A DNA stretch of 64,000 bases from Liolophura sinensis (lineage: Eukaryota > Mollusca > Polyplacophora > Chitonida > Chitonidae). Made by a program: the position numbers and the translations under genes. Positions 9,998 to 22,052 of this stretch are shown one piece after another. Each line of letters starts with the position of its first letter. Position 1 is the first letter of the stretch. The notes beneath the pieces are model-generated. The model had not been told where the DNA came from, made no database searches, and worked only from the letters and a program-made list of their open reading frames with translations. The DNA is taken from assembly GCF_032854445.1 (NCBI RefSeq), contig NC_088302.1, positions 40,678,191-40,742,190 on the forward strand, given 5' to 3'.

Positions 9998-10254
9998 AAA
10001 AATCGAGCAAAATGTGTTTGCAGGATGTTAATAAAAAAGGTAATAAAAGCAAGTCAGAGCGCACCGAAATGTCATGGTGATTGTTCTCAGCAGCCGCGAT
10101 ATTTAGGGAAAAAATATATGTGGTTTTCTCATTCGGAATGTCAGCGGAAAAACGAGACCCTAGCTAGACAGATGCTTCTGAACAGTAAAAGCGCGAGTAG
10201 ATTAGGCAGGTGATCATTTTATTTCAATCAACGACGTGCATTTAAGTCACCCAT

Positions 10255-10465
10255 TTGACTCAATTCAACCGTCTCACCTATTGTGTGTTCAAAAGTCACA
10301 CATGGCATAACCATCGCACTAAGTTCCACCAAAACACTTTGTTCCATCAAAACACTTTGTTCCACCAAAACACTTCGTTCAACAATTACACTTGGTTGAA
10401 TCATCAAACTCAATGTAACCATCGCACTACAATTTATTCAACAATCACTCTCAATTCAACCATCT
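10255..10465 (+). repeat. 18-bp minisatellite, diverged edges
   Basis: Units start at 10323, 10341, 10359 and 10377 (gttccaccaaaacacttt). More degenerate copies built on the same caa/tca/cact theme extend to both sides. It lies within CARP intron 3. Confidence 0.75.
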
Positions 10466-12395
10466 GACCTCAGAATGCGTTCTGAAAATTATAAGTTATT
10501 CTCAATGGATGAGAAACAAAACCGAGGTAAGCATAATCAGCATGGTCATGGGTATCTAATGTGTGTACTAATTATTAAGATGTATTCATTACCGAGAACA
10601 ATGTCATCAATCACCTGGAGTGTATACGATGGGCCTTATACTGACCATGTTTTGGGGGTAATGGTCTATAATCGGTGTATGATAGAACACCTGTTCTTTA
10701 ATTTTAGCTGCATATGGTATTACAGAAATAGATTTCATAAAGGTGAAGTTTGGGGTGAATTCCTTCAAATCATTTTTCATTGTATACATCAAGGTGAACA
10801 AGAATACACTAGTTATTCCCTGTCACCCATACTGTCAACATATGGTAATCAATTTTTAATATTCCTGACGTTTGGGCAACGTATTGATAAACGAGATGGC
10901 ATGTTTAACTAAATTTAGTCCTGTCAATGCCATCCAGGAATCATGCTGTAAATCTAATTCTCTTAATTTCAAATATGATTCATCCCCAGCATTTCAATCA
11001 TAAATATAAATTCTTGTCACGAAATGGCGATAGTTTAAACAGTAAATCTAACATTTTATCAGATCACGACGGGTTTTTTTAAAACAAAATCCTGATTAGT
11101 GACTGCCCGCATATATTTACACAAATTTCACAACCGACTATTAGTAGCACGCATCCATCATGTGAAGAGCAAATAGCATTTATAGACTGTTGCAGGAGAG
11201 TTTTCAAAATTGTAATATTTAATGAAATGTAAGCCGTGGACAATGTTACAACCTTCTCAGAGCTTTCGTAAAATCTAAAAATGTGTGATGTGCAGAGACA
11301 GAAAAATGGTTACTCAGACAACTCCATCCCATTTTCATCAGATAAATAAAAAAAATAGCGAGAGCTTTATGTGAGTGTTTAACAAGAACGGCGTTATATG
11401 CCCACGACAACTTAAACAGCCCGACACCTTACAGCGGAATCGCTGAATTCCAAGAGTTAATTTATAATTCCGAGTATCACCCAATATAAAGTCATGCCAT
11501 TTAACTCACCGGTTATAAAACCCAACTGAATTCACAAGCCAGTCCAAGAATGACAAGTGGCTGTGTGATATGACTAAGCCATACAACACATCAGGACTAG
11601 AGAGAAATGAATATGATGCAGGGCAGAATAATGTAATTTCCATTTTTTTTTTAAAAAAAGGGATACTGATAACCTTAAAAGAATATTTATTAGGAATTGA
11701 AAGATACTGTTATACTGGTGGTTATAAAGTACATATAATCTAATCAGGCCCACATGGAGATAGCAAATCAGAATATAAGGCTCGGTTAACGAGAGAATAG
11801 TGGACCCATTGTGCCAAAAATTCCGAGAAACAAAACTTGATTACGAATATTAAGAAAAAAAAAGACAAGCATACATACAAGTGCAAAAAGAATAAATTTG
11901 ATCTTAGTGAGTCTTGAAATTTGACCATAATGCAGAATAGTTAGCGTATAGACATGTGTACACGATGCAGTTTACAATGGGGACATATGTAGCCAGCGAT
12001 AAGCTTAAAAAACACCTGTATACATGCCATTGTTTCCTATGTGACAGAGCAGAGTGCAGCAAAAAACTCATAGTCAGAGGAGCGGGACACGGCTCAAGAA
12101 TGTCAGCAGAACCACACACAAACATAGAGCTGAACATTAAAACAGCACACAACAGAGCAATGATTGCTGTTAAAGGATCAAACCGTCGGACACGGAAGCA
12201 GAACACAATAAACCACAAATTGTCAGACAGATTGCTAGAAAGACAATAGAAAATAACAGACAATAACAAAGACTTCGCAAGGCGATCAAAAGGCATCTCC
12301 AGAATTCTTGAAAAGAACATTTCGAACCAACATTGAAATGACTGGTTTTTAACTTAAGAAATTTCACTTATAAGACAAGCAGTCAGTTTTATGGG
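10466..12395 (-). other. Intron 3, third segment
   Basis: A 145-codon plus-strand open frame (10475-10912) is present but AT-rich, antisense to the host gene and without any recognised motif; I do not call it a gene. Homopolymer T/A runs occur near 11641-11660. Nothing else is supported. Confidence 0.5.
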
Positions 12396-12478
12396 TGGAG
12401 GACCCTGGAGTGCGGGGACTAAACCAGTGAGATCTGGATTCGAACACGCGACCTCATTGGACCAGCAGGTTAAAATAA
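12396..12478 (-). mobile_element. Antisense SINE fragment with B-box-like sequence
   Basis: The reverse complement reads gaggtcgcgtgttcgaatcc, a good Pol III B-box. This continues into cagatctcactggttt and gggtcctccaccc, aligning with the head and mid-body of the SINE at 37919, with an internal deletion. The 3' core is missing. Confidence 0.55.
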
Positions 12479-15400
12479 GATGTAATATACACGAGCAAAA
12501 ATTTAACAACGGAATCACTTAACCTTGCAGAGAAAAAGAATCACACAAACCTGAGGTATGCCACTGATGTTAAAACTGGTTCTAGTTCATCATTTGCATC
12601 ATTCAGGTGACCTTTGCGGTATACCATAACTACTACATTCGTACACCAGTCATCAACCAAGATGGATATTCCAGGTCAACAATCGCAAGCCCAATTCTCA
12701 AAACAACGTTTAGCACAACCTACTAAAGATCTAAGAAAGTATATACAGTACGAAAATAAGACGGAATCAAGAGCAGCAGTTTTCGATGATGTTGAGCACA
12801 CTTGGTGCCTCTAGGAAGGTCTCTTGACAAGCGTGAACTAGTGAAGTCATAGTGTACATATGGTGTGCGCGGTTTTCCCAGCCTATTGTTACCCAGTCAA
12901 TTTACGAGCAGACGATTATTCCGCGTGACGTACCACGTGATCCGTGGGTAGATTGAAAGCCTTAGATCGACTAAAACAACGTTTTGCGCAGGAAATATTT
13001 GCAGATTTGGGAGAGGAGGTGGGGACCATACAACTAGTACGGCATTAATTTATTTGAAAAGGAGATTTCGATCAAAGGCGCTCAGAAAGCAGTTTACAAA
13101 GAAAGAATAATTGATTCAGCAGAAAGGAAACTGATCTCAATTTCCTAATGTATGCAATATTGCCAACTCAGCATGTGACAAACGTGACACTCTTAATGTG
13201 ACTAATTATCCACAAATACCACAGCCTTCTTCGCTTTTTGTTTCATTTCCTGGCCGCCGATGAAAGCTGCTGAACGCTATACCTTCATTTCTGACACGCA
13301 GTCTACATCAATGCAATTAGTGGGGACAAATGTGTTCTCACCATGAGACTTTCGGAATATAAGTGAATATTACTACTGTGGTGATGTATAGCCAACCGCC
13401 CACAGCGAGATCAGATCGAGAAGCAATAAGGGGGAGGGACCAAGCAATCAGATTCCCAGCTATTGTGAATTATAGAAACATTAGTTTACTTGATTAGCTC
13501 CCGTCACAGTTAATAGTACAGCTGAATTAGACGTCATTGCTACGCGAAACATGCTTATGTGAGAAAGGTCGTGTCAAAAATCACTAATAACGTCAGACGT
13601 CAAGCTTGGACCGAATCTAGAAATGAAACTTAAAAAATATCAAATTGAAAAAGCGATATTAATCAATATCGTAAAAATTGCAAAAAAATTGTTTTTTCTT
13701 CCACGGTGTCTTGTTAAAACTCCTTAAGCACGTCAGTTGAGAAAAACATCGTGGTAGAGGTGTATTATGATTAAAGTGCCGGTGTAGGCATCATTGACAG
13801 CCTCAGCGAGTCGGCCGAAGTGTCATAGCTGTAGAGGGGCAATCTTCCAGCGCCAAACGCAACCACTTGCATCGCTTGCTCGTCTTATTACGTCTGGCGT
13901 GAAGATTGAGCTTGTCCCATCCGTAGAATTATGAAGGGAGATCAATATTAGCGTCAAGCTCCAGTCCGAGTTAGGTAAGGATAATTAAGAGGGGCCCACT
14001 GGTCGTGTTTATTTGCTCGGCCCGACCATCAACTCAATTATTGTCTTTAAGTGATTTGCTTCATTCGTCCCATGACCCCATTACCCCCATACCGGAATTG
14101 TGGGGCCCGTCCTACCACTGACCTCTATATCAAAAGTATAGCCCAGCGACTAATGAGAAATGAAAATATCATTTGCTTTCGTGGCTTCGTCACGGCATGT
14201 TGAATATGAATAAAACCAGGGGAATGTCTCCGTGGAGCGTTGGATGGGCCACTGGAAAGTAGAGCAATCTAACTACGCGTGAAATGCACATTAACAGTGT
14301 ATAAAGGGTTGCTGAAAAGAGTGTATGAAATACAGTAGAATAGAGAGGACATGTTGGAAGCGGCACTTGAATACAATGTGGCATTACCAACTTCTAGGAT
14401 GGAGGTAGCCTCCAGTGGAGAAATATTATCTGAGAGTCCACATTTTATATATCGATTTAAAAAAAGAGAAGCATTTTTCATGAACAGGAAAAAAAATCTG
14501 CCAAGTTGGCTAATAACCTTTTTAGGGTCCTTGTTTACTTTCTTGACAACTGATACGTTTTAAGAGTAATGGCCATTTTATGAAAGGGGCGAGGCCTCGT
14601 CGGCTAGATCGATGGGACCGATTCAGGGGTATATGTATGTGGCGGGGGCATTTGACGGGTTGGACGTCAGCCGACGAGAGTGCCAACAGCTTGGAGAAAC
14701 AGGCTTTAATTAAAAAATGATATAAAAACGCTGGACACAGCTGTGGTTGTTGTAAAGGTGGGGAGAATTTCAATTCAACTTGTCATCCATCAGCCAGATC
14801 CCAAGCTTTACCATCCATACAGTGTAGAGGAATTTCAAAGGCAACCTTCCTGAAATAGTGGAGCATTTTCGGATATCCTGACAATTACAGACATATTTCC
14901 CAGAGTCTGACAGTCAGAAGGTGACATTTTTGATTACGCAAGGCAGTTGTGTCGATCCCATCTTAGCTTCGAAAACGGTGGTCAGCATAAACAATCGGGT
15001 CATTTCGGTGGGATTTCTGCTGAAGTGTGAAGTGTTCGCCAGACAACTCGGGTGTCGCTAGTATCACCGTGTCACAACGGCCAGCAGTGGTGGTCATCTG
15101 AGGCTCTCCAAGCCTGTAATGATCCTCCATTCAGTGTTCTATATAGACTATCTAAACTGACATTAAACTCTGTGAGGAGAGCCTTGTTTGAGAAATTAGG
15201 CTAATCTAGAGCAACACAAGCCAGCCTTCCATCTTTCTTAGACAAAATCAGAGCGCCATTACCCGGGAGCCGGTAGTTAAGCGAGCTTCGCCAACACGTA
15301 ATGTACGACTAGCCGTGGATTGATTTCAAATGATGCAAACCACCAGAAACGTCTTCAGCCTGCAGTTGCTAAGTAGCATTTTTAGGCTGTCGCCTCGAGT

Positions 15401-17013
15401 TAAATGTAGCCGGTGGGCCCGGCAGCAGAAAATGGAGACATTTCCGGTCGTCTCGAGAAATGGCAACCATAAATTCTGAAGCAAGATGTCACTAGACTGG
15501 AAAAAGGCCGTGTTGCCGCAAAGTTTTAGCTGAGGAACTCTATGTAAAGTAGACGTGTCAATGGAAGCTTTATTTGTTCGTGGACAACACGCAATGGGAC
15601 AGCCTAAAGGGCAACACTGTGTCCCCCAAAGCGCTATCGGTGCACCTTTACGATCGGATGGGTCATAAAAATTGGATGGTCGACACGAGCGCACGGTGAC
15701 TGGCTGACCTAACACGGGCCGGCGATAACGGTACTGACTGCCTCCCCCGGACCCTGCTATTGATGTATTCTCCCATCTGATCGACCGGCTTCACTTTCCA
15801 ACGATCACCCAGTTACATTTTCAGGACGACTAAGTGAAGTCTGTCAAGCAAAACGAAAGGCAGACATGATGCTAATCTCGAAACCCTGTCTCGTTTAAGG
15901 TGTTATTCACTCCATTTACCAGTCATCGCTAGAACTAAAATGTCAAATGTGACAATAAAAAACGGAGGCAATCAACAGATTGCTCCTTATCGACTGAAGC
16001 AAAAGCTGTCTGTATCGCCTAAACCATGGTCGCTGCAAAGCATGTGATATTTACAAGTAATGAAGTTTCGGTCTAATCTCAACAGTAATCTTCTATTATG
16101 CAGGATTATGGTTTTGTTATACATTGAGTAATGCTCCACCTACATGTCAACCGTTCCAGCAGTTCACTTTGATTGTCAGACCATCACATCTGATACTACA
16201 CTTTTGTTGACCACACATGTGAGGAAACATTCATCAGCAGATAATACTTTCATTAATTCATTTCAAAGGTTATTTCAATATTTATTCTTCCTGGATTTGT
16301 TGGCAAACTGATCACAGTGATGAAAAACTGTTATCACAGACGTATGTTATCATTTATGGTTAGTGTTTCGGACAAGTGAACACGGCTTTTGGGAACAAAG
16401 TATACTGAATGCGGTAATAACTGAAACGTACTAGAGACAATGTATAACTAGGATTCCGTTAAGAGCAATACCTATTACAATGAATAAAATATTTTATTTT
16501 TGTTTTGTTTTTTTCGCCTTGGTATGTTGGTATGTGGTTATGATAACATAGTGCAATGAAAGTTAAGGAAGAGAAAAACACGAAGATCTCATTTTTTCTG
16601 GCGTGGTGCTGAACGTTTATCCTCTTGCGGCTGATGCACCTGGGTCGATAGGATTATGTTATGTAAACCTCAGTGGTTAAATTCTCCAGATTTGACGGGA
16701 ATATCTACGAGGAGTCAGGATAGTCAAATAATGTTTCTTTAAGTTGCTGCTTTTCTTGAAATCTTCTTTTCTTTGACATTTTCTTCGTGCGTGTTTCCCA
16801 TTGGTGGCGAACGTATCGTATAATTACAGTAACAATGACCGACGGACGATCTGAGGCCGGATGTCTCGGTCCACCCAGCAGTATCGCCCTAGTCCAATAT
16901 TACAGATCACATTTCTTCAAAGTGACTTGAAGATGTTCGCTGAAAACACACAACGCGGCCGAAAATCAATCTGTGTGACAATGCGTCACTGTTGCCAGCT
17001 GAGATTTACTTAC
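12479..17013 (-). other. Intron 3, fourth segment
   Basis: This is mixed-composition intronic sequence. A 129-codon minus-strand frame at 15326-15715 shows no recognisable domain or flanking splice pattern that fits the CARP gene, whose exons 3 and 4 already join directly in phase. No mobile element was identified. Confidence 0.55.
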
Positions 17014-17150
17014 CCCGCTCTCGTCCACCTCCAACTCTCCGAGCGAAGGGTCGAATAATAGCAATTCCATGTCGATGTTAATAGGAGACTGTCGCTTGCC
17101 TTGACTGCATAATCTCCACTGTGGGTTCAATAGACCCCAATATTTCGGCC
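17014..17150 (-). CDS. CA10: CARP X/XI-like exon 3 (internal, residues 38-82)
   Basis: The exon is 137 bp between acceptor tcctctacag and donor gtaagt: two bases completing Gly37, then 45 codons, ending in phase 0. It encodes PKYWGLLNPQWRLCSQGKRQ then SPINIDMELLLFDPSL and GELEVDESG. The CA10 counterpart is [20 protein letters not shown] then VNI. QSPINI is the family's N-terminal signature. Cys51 is the first half of the conserved disulfide with Cys233. A plus-strand frame across this exon (16861-17058) is its shadow. Confidence 0.95.
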
Positions 17151-18097
17151 CTGTAGAGGAAAAACACTTTTATCATTTTACGATCCCCTACTCCCGTCAA
17201 TCGACAAACACATGATGAGAAATGAAGACAGAATTGACTCCCTTTTTAGACGTTAAATGAAGGAATGTCTCTCCGCTGTGGTTGAAGCCCATGGAAAGAA
17301 CGACTGGCAAAGAATCGGGAAATATCGAGTTTTTGCAATGCAGGTTAAATTGACAAGTTTTGCTATTTTGTCGCTTTTAAAGCCGAAGGGGAAAGGAGAA
17401 TTATGTTGTAGGAATTAGATGCAGTGAGCCATGATTCTGTGTAAAAAAAAAGTCTGTGCTAAGGCATGGTAAGCCGGGGAGGCCCAACGTTATCGAGGCT
17501 TGATTGGTGCGAGTCTTCAACGACAAATTAGCCTAAACGACATCTTTAAATAAAGGATAAAGCTCTCTTGTGAGAGGAAGCGTGGTAAAATGGTCATTAT
17601 GCGCCTCCCAAACCTTCATCAGCACAGAATCAACACTTCCTTTTCTGCGGGTAACCTAAGAGTTTCTAAAACCCGATTTATTACCATTGTGAGTGTAAGG
17701 TGTTTACGCGGCTTACCAAAGAAACTCGTTTACTCGCGTTACAGTAAAATATCCCCCGGATTGGAGGCAATTCAGAGGAACGCTGCCAGGCGTGCAGGGT
17801 TTGTAATAGTGAAATCATTGTGGAAATGGAACAATCATCTGGCCGAGCAGTCGACGAAACAACTTTAGGGATTTGCTGAGAAGTCTTGGGTTTTGTGAAA
17901 CAAATCAGTCCTTGTTGGGACGTGTCAGAAGAAGCGATGCCAGATGTAAGACTTGCTCCTGTAACCGAGTTTCTTCAATAACCCAGCACCAGCGACAAAT
18001 CAGATAATTGCGGATGTTGTGTGTGCAGGGTGAGAGACAGAAAGAGAGAAAGAATAAGCTGTGTGCAAGACTGGGTTAAAGCAAATGAGAACATTAC
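17151..18097 (-). other. Intron 2 of the CARP gene
   Basis: This 947-bp intron has donor gtaatg and acceptor tcctctacag. A 92-codon plus-strand frame (17590-17868) contains LEAIQRNAAR, faintly reminiscent of the tail of some non-LTR retrotransposon proteins, but it is too short and isolated to call. Confidence 0.65.
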
Positions 18098-18145
18098 CTG
18101 ATATTCCCCTGTAAGTCCACCATTTTGCCCAGAGTGAGATTTCCG
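18098..18145 (-). CDS. CA10: CARP X/XI-like exon 2 (microexon, residues 21-37)
   Basis: This 48-bp exon lies between acceptor ctctattccattccag and donor gtaatg, with phase 1 at both ends: two bases of Ala21, 15 codons and the first base of Gly37. It encodes EISLWAKWWTYRGIS. The WWTY motif is the family's WWAY/WWSY at the start of the CA domain, and joining to exon 3 gives ISGPKYWG, as in CA10-type proteins. Its small size makes it easy for gene predictors to miss; the phase match on both sides is the strongest support. Confidence 0.88.
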
Positions 18146-19258
18146 CTGGAATGGAATAGAGCCACAATGATCGTATTTATCGGTCACAGCCAAAACGATA
18201 CCACAAGCGACCGAGCCACGGCTCCGGCAGGGATAACATAGACAAAAATTCAATTTACTTTTTAATTTAAAACAGACTCCCCCAGAGAAACAATGCTCAT
18301 GGGAGTAGCGGAGCATTCATCAATTGCAGAAGAATCGCTCCTTGTCTGTACGCCGACAGAACATACCCTTGTGGACCAAGTAGAAAGTGGAAGGTTATTG
18401 CGTGTGAGGTGAGAAACGGTAAAATGCAAAGAGTATAGCCTACGTCTCCTACGGGCCATGTTCATTCAATACAAAGCGCATAGCAGTACTCCAAAGCATT
18501 CAGTTTACATTTGAAAATATGTACATGGCTTGGCGAGACATTTTTTTTTGACAAATATTGTTATTATTTGTTTTCTTTGACTTTGGTGTGTTACGCCATA
18601 CTCAAGGATTTGTCACCTATACAACGGCGGCCAGCATTATCATAATGGTTGAATATTGTCATCAGTGTTCGCAATAGCATGTATGTATATATAAACCAAA
18701 CACGTTTGTGAACGTGATCACGTTTATCACCGGCATTAATATAACACGCAACAGCCTAGCTCAACTAAACCATTCGCAGGAGTCAGAAACACACCTCTAA
18801 AATCTGTACAGGGTGCTTTATAATCCTTGCCGTCTATATGCCTGAAAGCCGTTCATTAACGTCTCTCAGAGTGATGCGTTATCGTGGATAAATGCTCTGA
18901 TCCACTAAAGAAACACTAAATACGAGCAAGCATGAGCTTTGACGTGGATATTGTATATATAAATTACCAGAGACGGAGGGTACTATACGACCAACATTGC
19001 AATACAGAAACAAACGTGTTGGAAGTTAAATACGTCGATCATCCTGCTGATGACAGTGTTAAGTGCTATCTATAGCTAGATTGGGAGCTTTGATTCGCTT
19101 GTTAGTAGATGGACTATCACACTGCGCTGGAGATTAGCTATCATATCCACTTAAAGCACGGATCGATATGGGATATTACAGGGAATATGGTGTCCCGGCC
19201 CTGCGCCCGTTGATTAGATCGACAGGGAGGTGTGTTAGATGAGAATGCACGTACTCAC
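18146..19258 (-). other. Intron 1 of the CARP gene
   Basis: This 1.1-kb intron begins with donor gtgagt and contains an old antisense SINE remnant (18560-18640). No other structure is seen. Confidence 0.7.
18560..18640 (-). mobile_element. Antisense SINE 3' remnant
   Basis: On the minus strand it reads ataatgctggccgccgttgt, ataggtgacaaatccttgag, tatggcgtaacacacc. This is the conserved 3' core and end of the SINE at 37919 with several substitutions. The 5' part is absent. Confidence 0.75.
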
Positions 19259-19319
19259 CCAGGTAGGTCTCCGTAAAGGTGGACAATAAGAGCAACTGGA
19301 CCATACGAGCTCCAGCCAT
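19259..19319 (-). CDS. CA10: CARP X/XI-like exon 1, coding part (signal peptide, residues 1-20)
   Basis: The ATG (19317-19319 on the plus strand as cat) is in a strong Kozak context (gccATGG) with an in-frame TAG 15 nt upstream, so translation cannot start further 5' in this exon. It encodes MAGARMVQLLLLSTFTETYL followed by one base of Ala21, then donor gtgagt (phase 1, matching exon 2). Met6-Phe15 form a hydrophobic core typical of a secretory signal peptide, as expected for this secreted family. The peptide itself is not conserved at sequence level, so the call rests on position, phase, donor and hydrophobicity. Confidence 0.85.
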
Positions 19320-19347
19320 GGCCTTATCTGTCTACCCCGCCAAATCA
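19320..19347 (-). promoter_or_regulatory. Probable 5' UTR segment of the CARP gene
   Basis: On the minus strand the sequence upstream of the ATG is preceded by gtcattttcttcag, a good 3' splice acceptor ending next to position 19347. This suggests a short 5' UTR piece spliced from an upstream non-coding exon. It is equally possible that transcription starts nearby. The in-frame TAG lies in this segment. Confidence 0.4.
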
Positions 19348-21140
19348 CTGAAGAAAATGACAGCCGGTAAAGAGTGCCTGTCAACAGCGCGTAAGCGATC
19401 CAATCAGGAGTGAAACATTTGTGCGAAGAAACACGAGCAAACTCTGCAGCGGTGTTTGGTAGATGCTCGGTGAAAATTTGGAATTAAGGTAGATAGGCTC
19501 CTCCAAACAATCCAAAAGTAGAAAAAGCAGCAGACGACGATGGCTTAATCCAGCCTTCCTGAGACTGTCAATGGGCAATGATCCCGCTGATTACCGCCGA
19601 AAGCTTAGTTCTTTGCGGATTGGTGTTTTGTCAATCCTCACGGCACACACACTCTCTCTCTCTCTCTCAGTAGAAGTCTGTCTACCTCGGAGTGAGCCAC
19701 GCGTCTGATCAGTATTGGAACAAATCGGAACAAGCAGCCAGCGTAGGCTTCCCAGCTAAGGTGTATAGAGGCAATATCACACCCACAGGAGCGACTTAAG
19801 ACACAGCGTCTTATTGGATACATTAACAGATCACCAGCCAATGGGATCAGTGCGTGAAATAAACTCCCCCTACTTGGACATGCCATCAAAGGCGGCGAAG
19901 GCTAAAGAATCCTCACGGACATGTCTCCATCTGTCACTGATCCCTCAAAAATGTTCTCCCAGGGAAAACGAAACCTCTTAACACACGTACCATAAACCAT
20001 AGTGAATAATGATAACGCCACCTACTCACTTTGTAATAGATTATGTTTTAGCGGTGCCGTTTATTTGTCAAATATATATCCATCAGCAGTCGAATATCTC
20101 TGACAAGTTACGCAACGCATGTTGGTTTATGGCAGAGTGCTGTCACACAGTGTTAATGTTTTAGTGCTGTCTGTTTGCACAAGGTATAGAACAGCAAATG
20201 CTATTATAAATGTATAGCTTTCCTCAAACATGTTCCGCAAACGGAAATACTTGATATCAGCTGTAGAATGACTAAACATCACGCCATGGTTAAATATCAC
20301 ACCGTGGGTAATTATCACACGGTGATCGACTCACTTCAACGGGTCCGTAGCATAACCCAGTACTTACGTACACATATCCCAGAGTAAATGGTCTCGTGAA
20401 TACATTGACCGAAACGACGAGAAGGCTGTTTTCAGATTTGGGCAAAGACCTGACCTTGGTATACCGGTCAGTGCTGGGCGTATCGTAAATATTACATGAG
20501 GAGAGACGAAATTTCGTACTGGTAGCCAGCTAGTCTTCACACTTCCCCGTGGACGTCTTACGAGACATGTGTTAATGTTCGAGTTGTGACATCTGCTATG
20601 TACACACACATGATCTTCCATGCAACAGCTAGTTCCCAGACAATATCCGTCAGAATCTCTCTCAGGTCCGATGTCCCGTCTATATTGTATTACCCAACAG
20701 AACAGTAGACGCTTTTCAATGAAGATAACAATGATATTGATAGATTACCCACATCATTCGTCGTCCTTCACAGAAATTTTATATTTGTTGTCGTTTGGTA
20801 CCACTTTCTTCGTGGTATGATTGGTCATTGTGCAAACGGGAGATGCGAAACCTATACCCAGGGAAAGTGGGCAGTCGTGGCACTACATGCCGCTCGTCAC
20901 GGGCGACCCGGTGTCAGTGTATAGGCTGGATGGGGCACCATGTCTGGTGTTTTCCGTGTAACCCTCAAGTGAGGCACCACTTTAAATATCCCGGCTTTGA
21001 ATCCGACAAACAACGGAGACAAACCGTCGTGATACGACTGAACTGTTGTTTATACGACATTAAATTCAATGCAAATAAACAAACTTACTGATGCTGGTAT
21101 CCAAATCTATGTCTATACGACCAGTGCACAAGCTGATGTG
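19348..21140. other. Region upstream of the CARP start
   Basis: It contains a (TC)9 microsatellite at 19651-19668. A short 18-bp triplication sits at 20274-20327, with an inverted CACCGTG/CACGGTG. A GC-richer stretch at 20830-20990 shares about 20 bp (ggagatgcgagacctat-like) with 36655 and may be a dispersed repeat. No coding exon is supported. Confidence 0.5.
19651..19668 (+). repeat. (TC)9 microsatellite
   Basis: A pure TC/CT run follows a short AC run about 330 bp upstream of the CARP start codon. Confidence 0.85.
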
Positions 21141-22052
21141 TTAAGATGATTACATATTATTAGGATTACCAGTGAACAGGCAGTGGTTAAGTATGTGAAG
21201 ATGACAGTTACAAGAACCAGTCAACACGTTGGTTGCGTGAAGATGGTTGCGTGATATTATTACAAGCAGTGAATAGGCTGGGAGAGTGAAGATGATTACA
21301 ACCAGTGAATAGACTGGTAGTGTGACTAGAAAACAGCCAGTGAATGCGCTAAGAATGTGACTAGATGATTATAACCAGTGAATAGGCTGGGGTGTGACTA
21401 GACGATTACATCCAGTGAATAGTTTGGAAGTGCGAAGATGATTACAAGCAGTGAATAGGCTGGGAGAGGGAAGATGATTACAACCAGTTAATAGACTGGT
21501 AGTGTGACTAGAAAACAGCCAGTGAATGCGCTAAGAATGTGACTAGATGATTATAACCAGTGAATAGGCTGGTGTGTGACTAGACGATTACATCCAGTGA
21601 ATAGTTTGGAAGTGCGAAGATGATTACAAGCAGTGAATAGGCTGGGAGAGGGAAGATGATTACAACCAGTGAATAGACTGGTAGTGTGACTAGAAAACAG
21701 CCAGTGAATGCGCTAAGAATGTGACTAGATGATTACAACCAGTGAATAGGCTGGGGTGTGACTAGACGATTACATCCAGTGAATAGTTTGGAAGTGCAAG
21801 GATGATTACAACCAGTAAATAGGCTCGAAGTAAAATTATTACAACCAGTGAATAGGCTGGGGTGTGACTAAACCATTGCAACCACTGAATAGTTTGGAAG
21901 TGCGAAGATAATTACAACCAGTGAATAGGCTGGAAATGTGAAGATGATTACAACCAGTGAATAGGCTGGGAATGTGAAGATGATTACAACCAGTGAATGG
22001 GTTGAGAGTGTGAAGATACGCATTAAAAGTTACAACCAGTGAATGAGCTGGG
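21141..22052 (+). repeat. 36-bp minisatellite with a 182-bp higher-order repeat
   Basis: The basic unit is gattacaaccagtgaatagg then ctgggaatgtgaagat; the copies at 21911, 21947 and 21983 are exactly 36 bp apart. In the centre, groups of five variant subunits repeat as a block: agtttggaagtg recurs at 21421, 21603 and 21785, a period of 182 bp, with near-identical block sequence. Edge copies are more diverged. Confidence 0.94.

Larger units (their letters stand above)
219..19319 (-). other. CA10: Gene span: CA10/CA11-like carbonic anhydrase-related protein (coding exons 1-7, 3' end missing)
   Basis: Seven minus-strand segments bounded by GT donors and AG acceptors join in phase (intron phases 1,1,0,0,0,1,0) into 252 codons with a start and no stop. 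In order they give a signal peptide, a WWTY/PKYWG start of the CA domain, QSPINI, a KFHFGSE strand, the LQIMAYN strand, KSPHG, FITYEGSLT and GCYET. This order and the near-collinear alignment match vertebrate CA10/CA11. Of the three zinc-binding histidines of active alpha-CAs only the H96 equivalent remains (His125); the H94 position is Lys123 and the H119 position is Gln148, so the protein should not hydrate CO2. Cys51 and Cys233 sit where extracellular CAs form their disulfide. N-glycosylation sequons occur at Asn99, Asn159 and Asn216. Vertebrate members are secreted or synaptic neurexin ligands; that role here is inference. The C-terminal tail is outside the window. Since CA10 and CA11 are vertebrate paralogues, this is best read as a co-orthologue of both. 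Confidence 0.93.

Noticed and set aside
10475-10912. 145-codon plus-strand open frame inside CARP intron 3
   Set aside because: AT-rich, antisense to the host gene, no recognisable motif, no splice or poly-A context; chance openness is the simpler reading.
15326-15715. 129-codon minus-strand open frame between CARP exons 3 and 4
   Set aside because: Exons 3 and 4 already join in phase and align without a gap to CA10, leaving no room for an extra exon; the peptide is not recognisable.
17590-17868. 92-codon frame with LEAIQRNAAR, suggesting a non-LTR retrotransposon tail
   Set aside because: The resemblance is about ten residues, and the sequence after it does not follow the expected pattern.
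21141-22052. CRISPR array
   Set aside because: Repeats are contiguous 36-bp variants without unique spacers, in a eukaryotic genome.
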